DNA from: Erodium maritimum
Lineage: Eukaryota > Streptophyta > Magnoliopsida > Geraniales > Geraniaceae
Direction of reading: 5' to 3'
DNA length: 64,000 nt
Assembly (NCBI GenBank): GCA_963921825.1
Contig: OY997588.1
Location: 12,228,001 to 12,292,000, forward strand
Notes under the pieces: model-generated
The model's database searches: none
Told to the model about the DNA's origin: nothing
Seen by the model: the letters and a program-made list of their open reading frames with translations, nothing else
Made by a program: the position numbers and the translations under genes
Shown: positions 20,945 through 33,112 of the stretch, piece by piece
Layout of the letters: each line of letters opens with the position of its first letter
Numbering within the stretch: the stretch's first letter is position 1

Positions 20945-23218
20945 TTAAACTAGCTATAGTATAGTTGAATTCTCTCCGTGTTTCGAGAGTAAACCCTAGC
21001 CCTAGTTTATGCGACTATGATGCTCTCTAGCCATATCTTTGTCGTTGACACCACCGTTAACGTTGCTGCTGCAACTGCCGGCTCTATCATGTCGTCTCCG
21101 GTGCAACCTTCTCCCTCGAAGTCCTCGCTCTGTCTTCCTGAGGTGGTTCGCCTTTAAAGGCCCAACGTAGAAGGAAGCCGAATCAAACCTTAGCTGGGCT
21201 TGTCTCTCAGTGGAACCATCACTGCTTCCATTCCCTACGGCCTTGGTGCCCTTCGCGATGGGAGCTTCCACTCTGTTCCCTTATGGGAAAACGCGTTGGG
21301 GTCGACCGACGAAGGTTAAGGCCGTTGCTTCATCTGCAAGAAATCCCCCTTTGGCTCTCTCTCTCCGTAGTCTCTAGTCGCCTCCTCTCCTGTTCCTCAT
21401 GTTCCCCACGCTCCTCCATCACCTTCTCTGATCGCAAACCCTAGGCCCGTTGGTTCTTCGCCTCCGAGTCCGAGGCCTGGTATCCCTTCGACTTCCTTTA
21501 TGGTTTCACCCTCCCTTGGTGAGGCCCCGATACCCCCACTATATTGGGATCCCCTCTAGGGCAAGGCTCTGATGGTGGATCACGGAGGGGCGTCGGTAGA
21601 GGCGTGTTTTGACGGGATCGTAGCCTCTAACGTGGCTAGGATCCCTCTCATTCCAGCCCTGCTTACCACGCCTCTGGGTATGGTCCGTCGATGTCGGGTG
21701 GTCAGGTTTAACACGAATATGCATGAAATCCCCCCATCACATGCCATCGACATCATCATCAACTCCAAGGCAGACTCCTAAAGCTCCCCCCAACATGAAC
21801 CCCACACCTCTATTTCACGCTCCTATCAGAAAATTCAAAATTCTTGCCCAGGCCGAGAAATGTGTGAACAACATATCCCCAAGTCTCATATGAGGTATGA
21901 AATTCGCAAATAAGACAAGCGAGTTTCAGAATGCCCAAGGTTCCCCAGCTAATACCTTAGCTCGTTCCTTGGCCGATCTGAAAACCCCTTCTTCCAACGG
22001 CCTGGCTTCCACATTTTTGATCTCCCACATGTCCTTCATCCACTCCACAAGGGACTTCCAAAAGAACAGTCGTGTGGTTAGGACCTTAACTGCGAGAGCG
22101 TAGGAAAAATTAGCCCCCCGACCACAGACCTCAGATGGAGGAATAATCACCTCCTTAATTCGCAAGCTTCCCAATCTTGCTCCAAGATCACCCAATCCTA
22201 TTTGGATTTTTGGTGTTGCTCCCTGATTTCGGTTCGAACCAGTACCAGGGTCCTTCTTGAGTTGATGTCGATCACAAATCGTCCTCACACCCAAAGTGGT
22301 ACGGGTCAGCCCAACACCCCGATCCAACGAAGACATGAGCCTCCCTGCCTCATTTCGAACCCTAAAGCCCCAACCTTGATCTTCCTGGGCCGTACGACCC
22401 ATTCCACCTAGAACTCGACCCATGAGAGGGGGGATGAAGGCCCATCTCCTCACTTTCCCGATCTGAAGCCCTAGCTGGCTCCTTTCCTTCTCACCACCGC
22501 CAAAGTCCTTCCCCGCGTTCAGCCTGAGGAATCACCGCACCCCCAAAAGGTTTCGGCATCGACAATAGAGGGTCTTCCAGGAGACGTCCCCGTACTCCCC
22601 CAATAGCTTTGTGTCGGTTTCCTCCGCCTCGAACTCCATCTTGTCGGTCTTCCCCCAATGAAAGACCCCATGTATTCCGAGACCACGAGTACTACCCGGC
22701 GAGGTCGGTCCCGACCTTTTAACCTCCACCGTATTCAACATTTTCGGTGCATGAGTGATCTTCTAGTGACATGGTCTCGGCCCCACGATCACGGTTCGTC
22801 GCACAAAATCACGCGAAGCCTCCACAAGACTCCCCTATGTTCGTCGACCCCCTTTCCCTCTAGGGATCGCATGAGATCTATTTTCCACCGTCCTGTTAAC
22901 GAAGAAGATGAGATCCAACCTTCCTTGCCTTATCGCATCACTAGAAGTTGGTGATTGGACGATACGATACCGATTTGTTTCACGAGATCGTAAGGCTGGA
23001 GACACCGGAGATGATATTTCTTCACGCTCGACAAATGGTTGTTGCCGGACTTACTGCGAAGTGCTGCCTCCATTGAATCGCTTGAAAACCTAAACTTCTT
23101 AAGAGAGAAAAATGAGTCGCCTGGTTTGCTTGTGTTGAAACGTAGGATGATCCTAGTGTTTGTTTGTTCTAGTTTAGTTTTTTCGTACCAATAAAAGTTT
23201 CATGATATGCTTAAAAAA
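20945..23218 (+). mobile_element. LINE-like ORF1 remnant with A-tail
   Basis: The plus-strand head contains 'aaaccctagccctag' and a CT-rich leader. The middle is GC-rich and gives Pro/Ser-rich translations, with a short FICKKS segment near 21340. The segment ends at 23218 in 'aataaaagtttcatgatatgcttaaaaaaaa', a typical plant LINE 3' end. No intact domain is visible and frames are broken throughout, so assignment rests on polarity and composition. No target duplication was identified. Confidence 0.42.
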
Positions 23219-23391
23219 AATTGAGCACCACACGCACTCACGTACCACGTTCAGCCGCATAAGTTGATATGGCCCACACACGTTTTACTCATGTGGCTAC
23301 ATCAGATCACATGGTAATGGTGCTACTGCGAAATTTCCTTCCCGACTCGCACTGTCTTTTTCATCTCTAATCCTTCCAATTTCTATTGCTT

Positions 23392-23436
23392 TTCTTCTTC
23401 TTCTTCTTCTTCTTCTTCTTCTTCTTCTTCTTCTTC
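23392..23436 (+). repeat. (TTC)n microsatellite in the V-ATPase c leader
   Basis: About 15 TTC units, about 95 bases upstream of the start codon at 23532. It is probably within the 5' UTR because the leader downstream is continuous and CT-rich. Confidence 0.88.
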
Positions 23437-23531
23437 TTTTCTTCTTCCTCCTCTCTCTCGATCCTCGAATCTACAGTGTCCAATCCTCCGATCTCGATCT
23501 CGATCTCAATCTCCAATCTCGTATCCGAATC

Positions 23532-25061
23532 ATGTCTACTTTCAGCGGCGATGAAACTGCTCCCTTCTTCGGCTTCCTAGGCGCCGCTGCCGCACTCGTC
23601 TTCTCTTGTAAGCCCCTCTCTCTTGTTCTCGGTTCAAATCCCTAATTAATCCCCCCCTTTCCCGAATTTTTCAATTTAATGGCTTCGAATGGACATTGAA
23701 TTGTTAAAGCTATTGTTGAGTAGTCTCTGTGTTGAACTGATTTAGGGTTTGTTCTGTTGGTTCAGGTATGGGTGCCGCGTACGGGACGGCGAAGAGCGGT
23801 GTTGGCGTGGCGTCCATGGGAGTGATGAGGCCGGAGCTGGTGATGAAATCGATCGTGCCGGTTGTTATGGCTGGAGTTCTGGGCATTTACGGTTTGATCA
23901 TTGCTGTTATCATCAGTACTGGGATTAACCCAAAGGCCAAATCGTATTACTTGTTTGATGGCTATGCCCACCTCTCTTCTGGACTCGCCTGTGGGCTTGC
24001 GGGTCTTTCTGCTGGAATGGCTATTGGTATTGTCGGTGATGCTGGTGTTAGGTATATCTCTTTCTTTGTCAATTGACTCTTAGCTTACATTCTAATTGTA
24101 TCTGATGTGATCTGGTCATGTTTTTGTTTAAATGTGATCTATTTAACACTGAACTGCATTTGGATTTAGTTATTCACTTGTTTGTCAGCTGGGCTACATA
24201 CATTAATAGATATACGAGGTGAACTGTTGAAGCCTGCGGCGTAGGGAAAGTACTTACCTTAAATTGAGGATGTTGATGAAGTATGACCAGTTATAGGGGT
24301 TTGCAAGCAAAATGGATTAACTAGATAGCAATTAATTGCAATGGTATAGTTACATGGACTGTCTTGCGTGCCTTCTAGTTGAAATCTTCTGCCTGCACTT
24401 AGCTAGAGGTCCTGTCCTGTCTCTTGTGGGTAGATTCCATCAGTTATTATTATCTCTCAACTATTTTCTATATATACCCTCAGTTTTAAAAATAATTCCC
24501 CTGACCTTTGAATTTTTTTTTATGACTAGTGGAGTTAGTGCTCCCCTCTCCCACTTGCTAATATACTCATGTGGGTATTATACAAGGATATCATTGGTTG
24601 GTAATTCTGACTCATGCAAAATTCACTGAAACATCCAATTTAGGATCACGGGTTATATATTTTTGGAACTGAGGGAGTGATATTTTCTTTCTACTTGAAG
24701 GGTTAGAAAATATAAAATTTTCTATTGGCTAAAATTTATACATTGTTAATTGTTCTTTTTTACTAACGTTTGTACCAGATGCTTCATTCCAGTTTTAAAT
24801 TGCATAGCGAGCCAATAGTAGACAACCATATTTTTTGAAGTAATACTTGTGGAACCATGTTTTTATTCCATTCCCTGTGTGATCTTATGCAATTTGTACA
24901 CTGCTGATATTTAATTGTATTCCTCTAGAGCTAATGCACAGCAGCCAAAGCTTTTTGTGGGGATGATACTTATTCTCATTTTTGCTGAGGCATTGGCTCT
25001 TTATGGCCTCATTGTTGGCATCATCCTGTCCTCCAGAGCTGGCCAGTCCAGAGCAGAATAG
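23532..25061 (+). CDS. VHA-c: V-type H+-ATPase 16-kDa proteolipid subunit c
   Basis: Three coding exons: 23532–23607, 23766–24051 and 24929–25061, giving 164 residues, the usual length of this subunit. It forms the membrane rotor ring of the vacuolar/endosomal proton pump. Four transmembrane helices are visible. The proton-carrying Glu in helix 4 lies at about residue 141 in [12 protein letters not shown]. The N-terminus [13 protein letters not shown] and C-terminus [10 protein letters not shown] match the plant family closely from memory. Intron phases are 1 and 2. The second intron (877 bp) carries T-rich repeat-like DNA. The start codon is fixed by the conserved N-terminus. Confidence 0.97.
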
Positions 25062-25964
25062 AGAAAGGGTGGTTCTCTGCAAACTTCTGAGAGACGGATA
25101 ATTGGTGGTGCAAGTAACTTGCCAAGTTGATCGGCTGCTTATGCTACACCATATCATGTAGTGTTTCTGTTAATAAAGTTTGTTTTGCTATTTTTAAGCT
25201 ATTGTTGTATTTTAATACATATAAGTCAATGTTTAGGAACCATCATTGTTAAACTACTATGCACAATGCTCATTATATATTTTTTATCATTATTTTGAGT
25301 TTGACATTTTTATTCAACCTAACTTCTTGTGGGAAGTTATATTTTGAATTGGCTAGACTCATAGAAGCTATTTCTTTAGCTATTTCAACAAGATATAGGC
25401 CATTGTTCGATATAGGCTTAGGCCAGTGAAGATCGAAAATGTCTAAATATATCTTGAATTTATGTATTTAGTACTAATTTGATTCAAAGCATTAACCCTT
25501 CATATAGCACACAAATTAAAATAGTAAGATCTCTCATTTACAGGAGTCGAAACCTCCAAAGTTTGAACGTTGGCCTTTTGAGCTAAGACATCACGTTGAT
25601 TACTTTCGCGCCAGACCAAACAAAAATGCAGAAGCAGCTTCAGTATATGTAATCTTCTTCACAGTATAGGACTTGCTGGGTTCTAGACACCATCTATCAT
25701 GAACAGAGAGTATATATATGATTCCAGATTCCGCAGTGATTACTTGTTTGCTACAACTTCCAAACAGCAACAATATTACAATTACAAAACCATACAGCTT
25801 TTCTAGTCCTGAGAAGATTTACAAGGTTTCTCGCACTCCATTGCAATCAGATTCAGACAGAAACATCACTGCATAGCTGTTAGATGTATCACAATAGTCT
25901 GCAAGAAGCAGCAAAGTGGTATTTTTTCTATATTTGCAAGGGAGAATTTTACACCGCTCTTCCC
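25062..25964. other. convergent 3' flanks, with a tRNA-like repeat
   Basis: 3' ends of the V-ATPase (plus) and kinesin (minus) genes face each other. A possible SINE lies at about 25530–25625 and is listed separately. The rest is AT-rich with no gene. Confidence 0.5.
25530..25625 (-). mobile_element. candidate tRNA-derived SINE fragment
   Basis: The minus strand reads like an RNA polymerase III promoter pair: a box-A-like TCTTAGCTCAAAAGG, and about 25 bases on, a box-B-like GGTTTCGACTCC. It does not fold as a full tRNA. Boundaries and target duplications are not defined. Confidence 0.35.
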
Positions 25965-28900
25965 TTAATAGAATTTCCAGCTGCTTGAGCGCCGAGGACA
26001 TGCAAAGTAGAGGCCAAACATCTCCTTGAAAGCAGGTTCGGGTCGTGCAACACCGACAAGCTTTGAGACTATCTTGGCACTCTCTGTGATGTGCTGCATG
26101 TCTTCTGTGTCAGTCCACAAACGATGAGCCAATTGCAATCTCCTATCCTTTGTGTTCAAACCTATGCCCCAATGCAAGTAGAGGGTCTGTAAGTCCAGCT
26201 CTGAGAACTTCTTCTTCATCAGTTTGCTCAGCCACTGCCTTTCCCGGCGTAGATCCTTGAGACTGTTTACAGAAAAGTTAAGGTTCTTGCATACTAGGTA
26301 AGTATGAAATGAGGTACTACTGTAACCATACCTATCGGCAACTTCTGCATTTTGATTTCCCTGAGAAAATGACTCCTTGAGGATGGATAGCCTCTTGAGC
26401 TCTACCTCCATGTATATGGACTCTTTTGGATGGCCTTTCAATTGCAAGAAGAAATAGGTCCTGTGTACCAATGCTACATTGCAAATATTCCAGAGTTCAA
26501 AGATCTGTCTCTGGAGCTTCCCAGATTCTGATGCCCACTTTGAATTACTTTCTGCATCCTCTTCATTCGGATCCAAACCAACTTCTTCACTGCACTTTTG
26601 TTCAGCCTCCTCTACCTATCATGCATAACAAAATGTAAGAAAGAAGAAATCTCGTCCCAATCTAATAGGTGGAACTAAATAGGGAAAAGAAAACAGCTCA
26701 CATCATCACCATCACCATCGTCGTCAGCAGAATCAAGCTGATTCTCATCATCATCAGCAAGCCCATTCTCATCATCAGGAGCAGCAGCAAGCTGATTCTT
26801 CTCCTTAAACTCTGATAATTCCTCTGTCACTGTGACTGGGGTATTGTTGTTGCTACATCTAGGGCAGGGTGAAGTTTCAGTGTTCTGTACTTTGAGGTCA
26901 TCAACAGCAGTAGTCCCTACAGAAGTTGGAGATTCATTTCTCGTTAAGATCGCGGTATCAGGTCTATGGTTTAGTGTAGAAGATTTCCTCTGAAAACTTT
27001 CAGGCCTTCCAGTAAACTCTTTCTCAAATCCCCACAGTGGTGTGCTCTCATAGTTTTCTTCTCTCTCAAGCCAATATGATGGGTATCTAGTAAGGAAGAA
27101 TTCTTTACAACTTGAACTCCTAGTCATCTTCAAGCTTCTAGAGCTATACATGCCTTTTTCCAGAACCCATGGAAACATTATGTTACTATACTTGGTAGGA
27201 GAAACATGATTGATGTGCTTCGACTCTTCCTTATCCTCTAATGAGGGTGATTCCGATTCTTCATTTACCTCATCACAATTCTCAATCCCTTCCACCACTT
27301 TGATGGACATGTCTTGCTCAGGAGAAGACAAAGTCTTGTCCTCTAATGAGGGTGATTCCAACTCTTGATGGGGTGATTCAGATTCTCGATTCACCTTATC
27401 ACTATTCTCAATCTCTTCGACTACTTTGATGGACACGTATTGCTCAGGAGAAGACAAATTCTTGTCCTCTAATGAGGGTGATTCCAATTCTTGATGGGGT
27501 GATTCGGATTCTTGAGTCTCCTCATCACAATTCTCAATCCCTTCGACCACTGTGATGGGCACGTCTGGCACACGACAAGACAAATTTGAGTCCATGTATC
27601 CACTTTCAATCGGCTCTTCCACCTCAATGCATCTAACTTCCTTGCAGAGTTCCTCCTGAGACATATGATCAGTCTCAACATAAGTATGGATACCAAAAGG
27701 CGGTGAAGTGGAAGCATCTCTTTGGTAACTCTCATCCATGTCAGAGAATTGGAGGTAGTTGTCATCAGAGTTACTCATGCTGTGTCCATCTGAATACTGA
27801 GATGCATCAAAGCTTCTGACACTCAAATATGGTCTTTGAAATTCAGTACTTTCAGGCATCTCAGTTACTGGAGGTTCTGGTTCCCATACATTTCTTCGCA
27901 CACGCAACTGGGGGTACTGATTATCATCTTCTTCCTGGAGGAAAACATGGAACGGTTAAGTTCCAGATGAGAAGGTACACATCAAGATGGATTAGGTGAT
28001 TTGAGTTTAAATGATTGCTACATTACCGATGCTACTGAAGGTCTTTCATTTCCAACAATGCGTAGCAGATCCTTAAGCTGAGATTGAGCAAGGTCTCGTT
28101 GCAGAGTTAGCTGTTCTTGTTGAAGAGTTAGATGTTCTTGCAGCAGGATTAGCTGTTCTCGTTGCTGAGTTACCTCTTTTATCTCCTTCTTCAACTGATT
28201 CGAGAAAGAGACCAAACAATATTAAATTATAGGGTTAAATGCAAATACGCACATAGATTGCCCACAAATAAATAAGTGCAAAGTAAAAAAAAAAAACACA
28301 ACAATTAGATACGTTATGAATTGTCCATACGACAATCAGATACGTTATAAATTGTCCAGACGACAATCAGTTACATTTTAAATTGTCAAGCGACAATTTA
28401 TCATGTACCTAATTGTTGCGTTGTGTGGACAAAATATATTGTAGGTATTTGTAGTGTGGACAAATTATAATGTACCTAGTTGTCGTGTGACCATTTATAA
28501 TTGTCTTGTGAACTATTCATATTGATTTTATTGTTGTGTTTTTTTATACTTTGCACTTACTGATTTGTGGGCAATCTATGTGGGTAGTTATTTACTTTTA
28601 ACCCTATATTCTATCCAACAATAAACTATGTTCTGGCACATACATAATAGCTGGTGTTAAAATTATACTTGCAATCCTTAAACCTAATGATACTTCGTAC
28701 CGAGAGTGAATCAATTACCTCTTCAATCTGAAGGTCTTTTTCTCTAAGTAATGCAGCTGAGTCGGAGACAAGAGAAGTTGGTCCCTGACTTCTCAATTCT
28801 TCCTCCACTCTAGACAATTCTCTCTGCAAATGCTTTACCAATGCTTTATCAGACATGAGTACATTGACCTGCGCATTTGTGGTCACTTCCTTTGCACAAC

Positions 28901-31048
28901 TTGCAAACAAGAGGGTGTTTCTTGATTGCTCAACATGGCTTCGAGCAGGGCTAATGGTGCAGATGATGGCAGTTCTTGCATTACCGCCCAAACTAGACTG
29001 AAGTATTCGAGTCAGCTTAGAGTCTCTGAAAGGAATGTGTCCAGTTCTTCCCTTGCTGCATCACACTACAGAGTTCAGTATACTAGCAACAGATATAAAG
29101 CTAGTACGCCGTAGCTTCAACTTCACATACTATACAAAAGAAGGGTTGATGATAAGCATTCCACACAAACGAACCTTAATTTACGTATGACAGTTCCAAG
29201 AGTAAGTAAACTGCGATTTATGTGGCACCCTTCTTTCAACCTTGTGCCAGCTGATAAGGCCTGGGATGCACGCTCACTTCCTGCTAGATCAACAAAATTC
29301 TGTACAAAACATAATTAATACAGACCTTGTTTCTAATGTCTACCAATTGAAAGAGTTTGTGATTCATACCACAGTGGCTGTAAGGATGCTTGAATTACTA
29401 TTGCCTGAAAACTCACGGGCTGAACTCTCAACTGTCTGACATTTTTAGTATTTGGTAAGAGATACTAGATAGATATCAATCAGAGCTACAGAGACAATTT
29501 TGGACTAAGTAAATTAAGTCATACCAATCTGAGAATCTGATGAGATCTAGAGCTGGTTTCATTCAGAGATGTATCCCCAATCTGCCTTTGAGCTGCAGGA
29601 ATGAAATACTACACACTGTTCAGATATGCTAGCATAATGTTTTGGGTTGTTGCGATCCTTCTTACCTTCACAAATAGATAGCAGCTCCTTAAAATGGTTC
29701 CAATCTCCCAGAGTTTCCTCTTTTAGTCTCTCAACGATTGTCCCTCTCTATCATAATAGCAAAAATAAAATAAGCATGAGAGAATATAAATATGCTGGCT
29801 ACTGGCTATATCAAAAGAAAATGTACCTCTGGATCATCAAGAAGTCTAAGTGGAGTACTATCAGCACTGAGGAGGTCTCTGACAGATTCATTGTATATCT
29901 CCATGGCGGAGAACTTCAAAAGAAATTCCCTTTCCTTGTGCTAGAGAAGCAAAACACGAGAAATTATAGGAAAGTTCAAGCAAGTGTATTATTTGGAATA
30001 AGGCATGATAGAATTAGAGCTTTAATTACCTTCTCCATATACTCATATATATCTGCAACAGTGTATTCAGTAACTCCACACATTGTGTATGTCTTCCCGC
30101 TGCTTGTTTGTCCATAGGCAAAAAGGCTCGCTGAAAAATAGTTTTGGAATAAGCAAAACTCTGATAATAGACAAATGACCATAAGTTCATGGATTTGAGT
30201 CAAGGCCTTATGCCCCAGTTGGGTACATAAATTATTCTCCCAGACCCCATTTTGGTGGGAGCCTTGTGCATCAGGCAACCCTTTAAAAAAATGCTGATAG
30301 TTCTCCAGGGGAAATCATAAAAATAAAGTATATTACAAGGATAAGAGACTATACTCACAATTTATACCGCTGGCCACTGAAAGAGCAACTTCCTTGGCTC
30401 CTTCCTCGTATACCTGTCTTGTGGAGCAATCACCCCTAAATACTCTGTCTACAACCAAAACAAAATGCCCAAAAGTTAGGACAAGGAAGACTGAAAAGGG
30501 TATATGCAAAATTTGATGATTAATCTACATGGAAGATTACAAATAAATCATGAATGTTGAGTCCATGTGTTCAGCAATATTTATCTGTACAAAAACCTCT
30601 TGTAACAAAACAATCACTTAAAATAGACACAGATATGAGAAACATTAAAATTAATAAGAAATCCAAACCTCTCATGCAAACATACTTGTGTTCTCAAACA
30701 TAATTTTGTGATATGGAGATGATAGCAGATATCATGAATTATTGGGTAGACCATGGCAATCATCTCACATATTGTCAGAGACAAACTTCAAACAAGGATG
30801 AATCTCAAGATACACGAAGTTGTTGTCAAGGACTTACCAAATGTGTATGCAGTAGGGTACAAGGACCGCTCAGAAGTTTGAAAGGGGTTCCTATATATAA
30901 CAGTGTTATGATTGATGCATTCCCAATCTGATACATCGTTTCTGGCTTTCTCCTTCTCATTCAAAGGCCGGAGCCGAATTGACACCAAGATTTTCTCCTC
31001 ACAGCCATTGGACTCGAGCATGATCTGCTCCTCAGCATCTGCTCCCAT
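25965..31048 (-). CDS. kinesin-7 (NACK-type) motor protein
   Basis: Thirteen coding exons on the minus strand: 30838–31048, 30359–30448, 30030–30130, 29827–29940, 29666–29747, 29525–29592, 29370–29435, 29175–29299, 28719–29055, 28027–28194, 26702–27934, 26332–26615 and 25965–26262. The product is 1058 residues. An N-terminal motor has the P-loop GQTSSGKT (about 107–114), switch I NETSSRSH (210–217) and switch II DLAGSE (248–253). A coiled coil follows at about 375–450, then a long acidic stalk with a 42-residue tandem repeat, and a C-terminal NACK_C/DUF3490 domain (about 885–1045). NACK kinesins act at the phragmoplast in cytokinesis; related members of this plant group are less defined. The last intron (26263–26331) is only 69 nt and in frame. 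Introns also hold a foldback MITE and a SINE-like piece. Confidence 0.93.
27234..27590 (-). repeat. in-frame tandem repeat in the kinesin stalk
   Basis: Three successive units begin with the same plus-strand motif 'tcctctaatgag' at 27234, 27339 and 27465. The spacing is 105 and 126 bp. The 126-bp unit encodes 42 residues around [14 protein letters not shown]; the left-most unit lacks seven codons. All units stay in frame. Confidence 0.85.
28228..28608. mobile_element. foldback MITE in kinesin intron 9
   Basis: The two ends are long imperfect inverted copies: TATAGGGTTAAA at the tip, then ACATAGATTGCCCACAAAT, AAGTGCAAAGTA and AACACAACAAT on the left, and the reverse complement of each on the right. 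The centre holds repeated variants of 'caattgtc/gacaatt'. No coding capacity. A clear target duplication was not found, so the superfamily is open. Confidence 0.8.
30180..30290 (-). repeat. SINE-like repeat in kinesin intron 2
   Basis: The minus strand contains GATGCACAAGGCTCCCACC followed by 'tggggtctggg', a motif I recall from dispersed plant SINE-type repeats. Ends are not defined. It lies wholly within the intron. Confidence 0.35.
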
Positions 31049-33112
31049 CTCTGACCTTTACACTCAATTCTTCTTGAATCCAAATCGAAACAAGTTTGCA
31101 AATGACACCATCTATCCAGAACTACATAAACTCCAGACTGAAAAATCATATATGACCACCTCTTTCTGTTGCTTTCATCCCCACACAACTTTTCCCTCAC
31201 TATTCAAGTAGTACATTGCATTTCAGATGTTCTTAATGAGACAAGAGTTGTTGGACTAATACAAAACATGAGGGCCAGCAAGAACTTACAGCCAATCACA
31301 ACCTGCAACAAATAAACAAATCATGGATTAACACTAAATTATTATGTTCAACGCTTGTCTCACAGTCAATTATGGAACCACATTTATTAATGATACAGTT
31401 ATGTCAGAAACTTGCAAAACACAAGCATGTCTAATATCACAAGTTTAATCTATTTTTCTATGCATTCTAAGGGGCAACTCAACTTTATGCATTTGTGATG
31501 GAGACTTTGGATTCTTGTAAAATTGGTCCCCAGTTACAGACTGTCAAAGCCTTCTTGTCATGTTACTTATATTCTAAATCAAAGAAACAAATAAGTAACA
31601 TTCCGTGTCAAGAGTTGACTCATTCATCTTCAAGGAATGTGTGTGTGGATTCTTCACCGACTCCATAAATATAGCCATAGGCATTCTATTGTATTGTAGC
31701 TGAGAATGAGTTATCAAAAAAATTCTATTCCCTTTTTATTTCATATTCTGGTCAGCTGTTCTTATCTATCTAAACCTAGCATGCTAATATCAATACAGTT
31801 CTAACTAACCAAAATTTCCAGAATAGGATTAACAGAAATAAGATTCCGATTTCCAAATTCGTTCAGAATTTTATAAGAAATCTCAATATAATTACTCAAA
31901 TCAGCGACTCAGGAATCGAATCACGAACAAAAGAGATTTGAAATCAAACAAAAATCACGAACTCCATGAAAAGGAAATCCAAACCAAGCAACATTGTTGA
32001 ATCACACGGCTACATTTTCCTTTTTTATAGCAGTTCTTCAGATCGAATAGGTAAGAATTTCCACCGACAACATTCCGAAAAATAATTTACAAACATTCAT
32101 CATAAACTTACCTCAGCTGCGATCCGCGATAAAATCAAACCAGAAACGGAAAAAAAAAAATCGGCCGAGATTGATATTGAATTTGCCGCCGAGCAGAGAT
32201 CGAGCCGTGTGTCAATTTGTTCCCGAGAGAAACCGGAAGAGATCGGAGAATACAGGTAACAGAAACGTACCCTTCTCTCTCTCTCGTTTCTCTCTGCAAA
32301 TATATTTTCCGGCGATTCGGTTATGAATCCTGTGAAAATGGGTTGAGCAATGGAGGCGGTGGTTATGGCACGAATGGGCTTTTTTCAGTTAAAGGGCGCG
32401 CCAACAGAGACGTTGATCATCCGAACGTGAATTTACTTATTTGCCCATCCTATTGTTGGGCAAGCGCAAGCTTCACGCATGTCAGGACTAAGAAAAGGCG
32501 CGCCCCAATGCTTGAGGCAGATGAAAAGCCGTTGGGAAAAAAGCGTGACGATGTTAAATTAAAAACGGCTTGGCGGCAAAAATATAAAATGAAAGTCAAA
32601 ACTCAAAGCATGACAATTGACATATGATTGATGATGGTGAGTTACTTTTTTGAGGAGAAGGTGAGATTGGTGGGGAGTGGGCTTTGAATTAAGATCCGAC
32701 CCGATCTAAGGAAGAAAGGAAGTGTTGTGTGGTGGGACTGTTTTGACCAGAAAGAGAAACAGGACATGTGATGATGATTTTGATCACATGTGGATGCGGT
32801 TTTATGGACCTTGCATGTGATATGTGCAGCATTGAGTTGTTGAGCTAAGAGTCACGCAATAACTTTCACATAATAACTCGGCCCTCTCCGGTCCCATACA
32901 ACCGCAGGATACAGTTTCAGGCACGAATCTTGTTTGAAAACATGTATCATCAACGTTCGGCGCTGGGTCCAGGTGGACGTTTTTGGCATTCATAAATCAT
33001 AACCATTATGTTTTTTCCCGATGGATGGCAATGGGAGGGTGCAGTGTGGTTCCCGACCCCTACCTCTATCATGTGTCTACTGTCCATCCAAAAAAATATA
33101 TAATTTTTCTTA
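31049..33112. other. kinesin 5' leader introns and upstream spacer
   Basis: A probable untranslated first exon of the kinesin lies at about 32112–32250 on the minus strand and ends in a consensus donor (GCTGAG|GTAAGT). A possible 13-nt leader exon lies at 31290–31302, and a last leader acceptor may lie just before 31048. The plus-strand frame at 32217–32627 overlaps this leader and has no recognisable domain. From 32640 to 33112 there is AT-rich spacer with no gene. Confidence 0.5.

Noticed and set aside
24432-24690. Stowaway-like MITE in V-ATPase c intron 2
   Set aside because: The right side has a CTCCCTCAGTTCC-type motif reading inward, but no matching left terminus was found.
29647-30117. 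156-codon plus-strand frame
   Set aside because: It is antisense to kinesin exons 3–5 and their introns; the kinesin motor motifs explain the DNA.
32217-32627. 136-codon plus-strand frame upstream of the kinesin
   Set aside because: It overlaps the kinesin leader exon, is low-complexity and matches no family I recognise.
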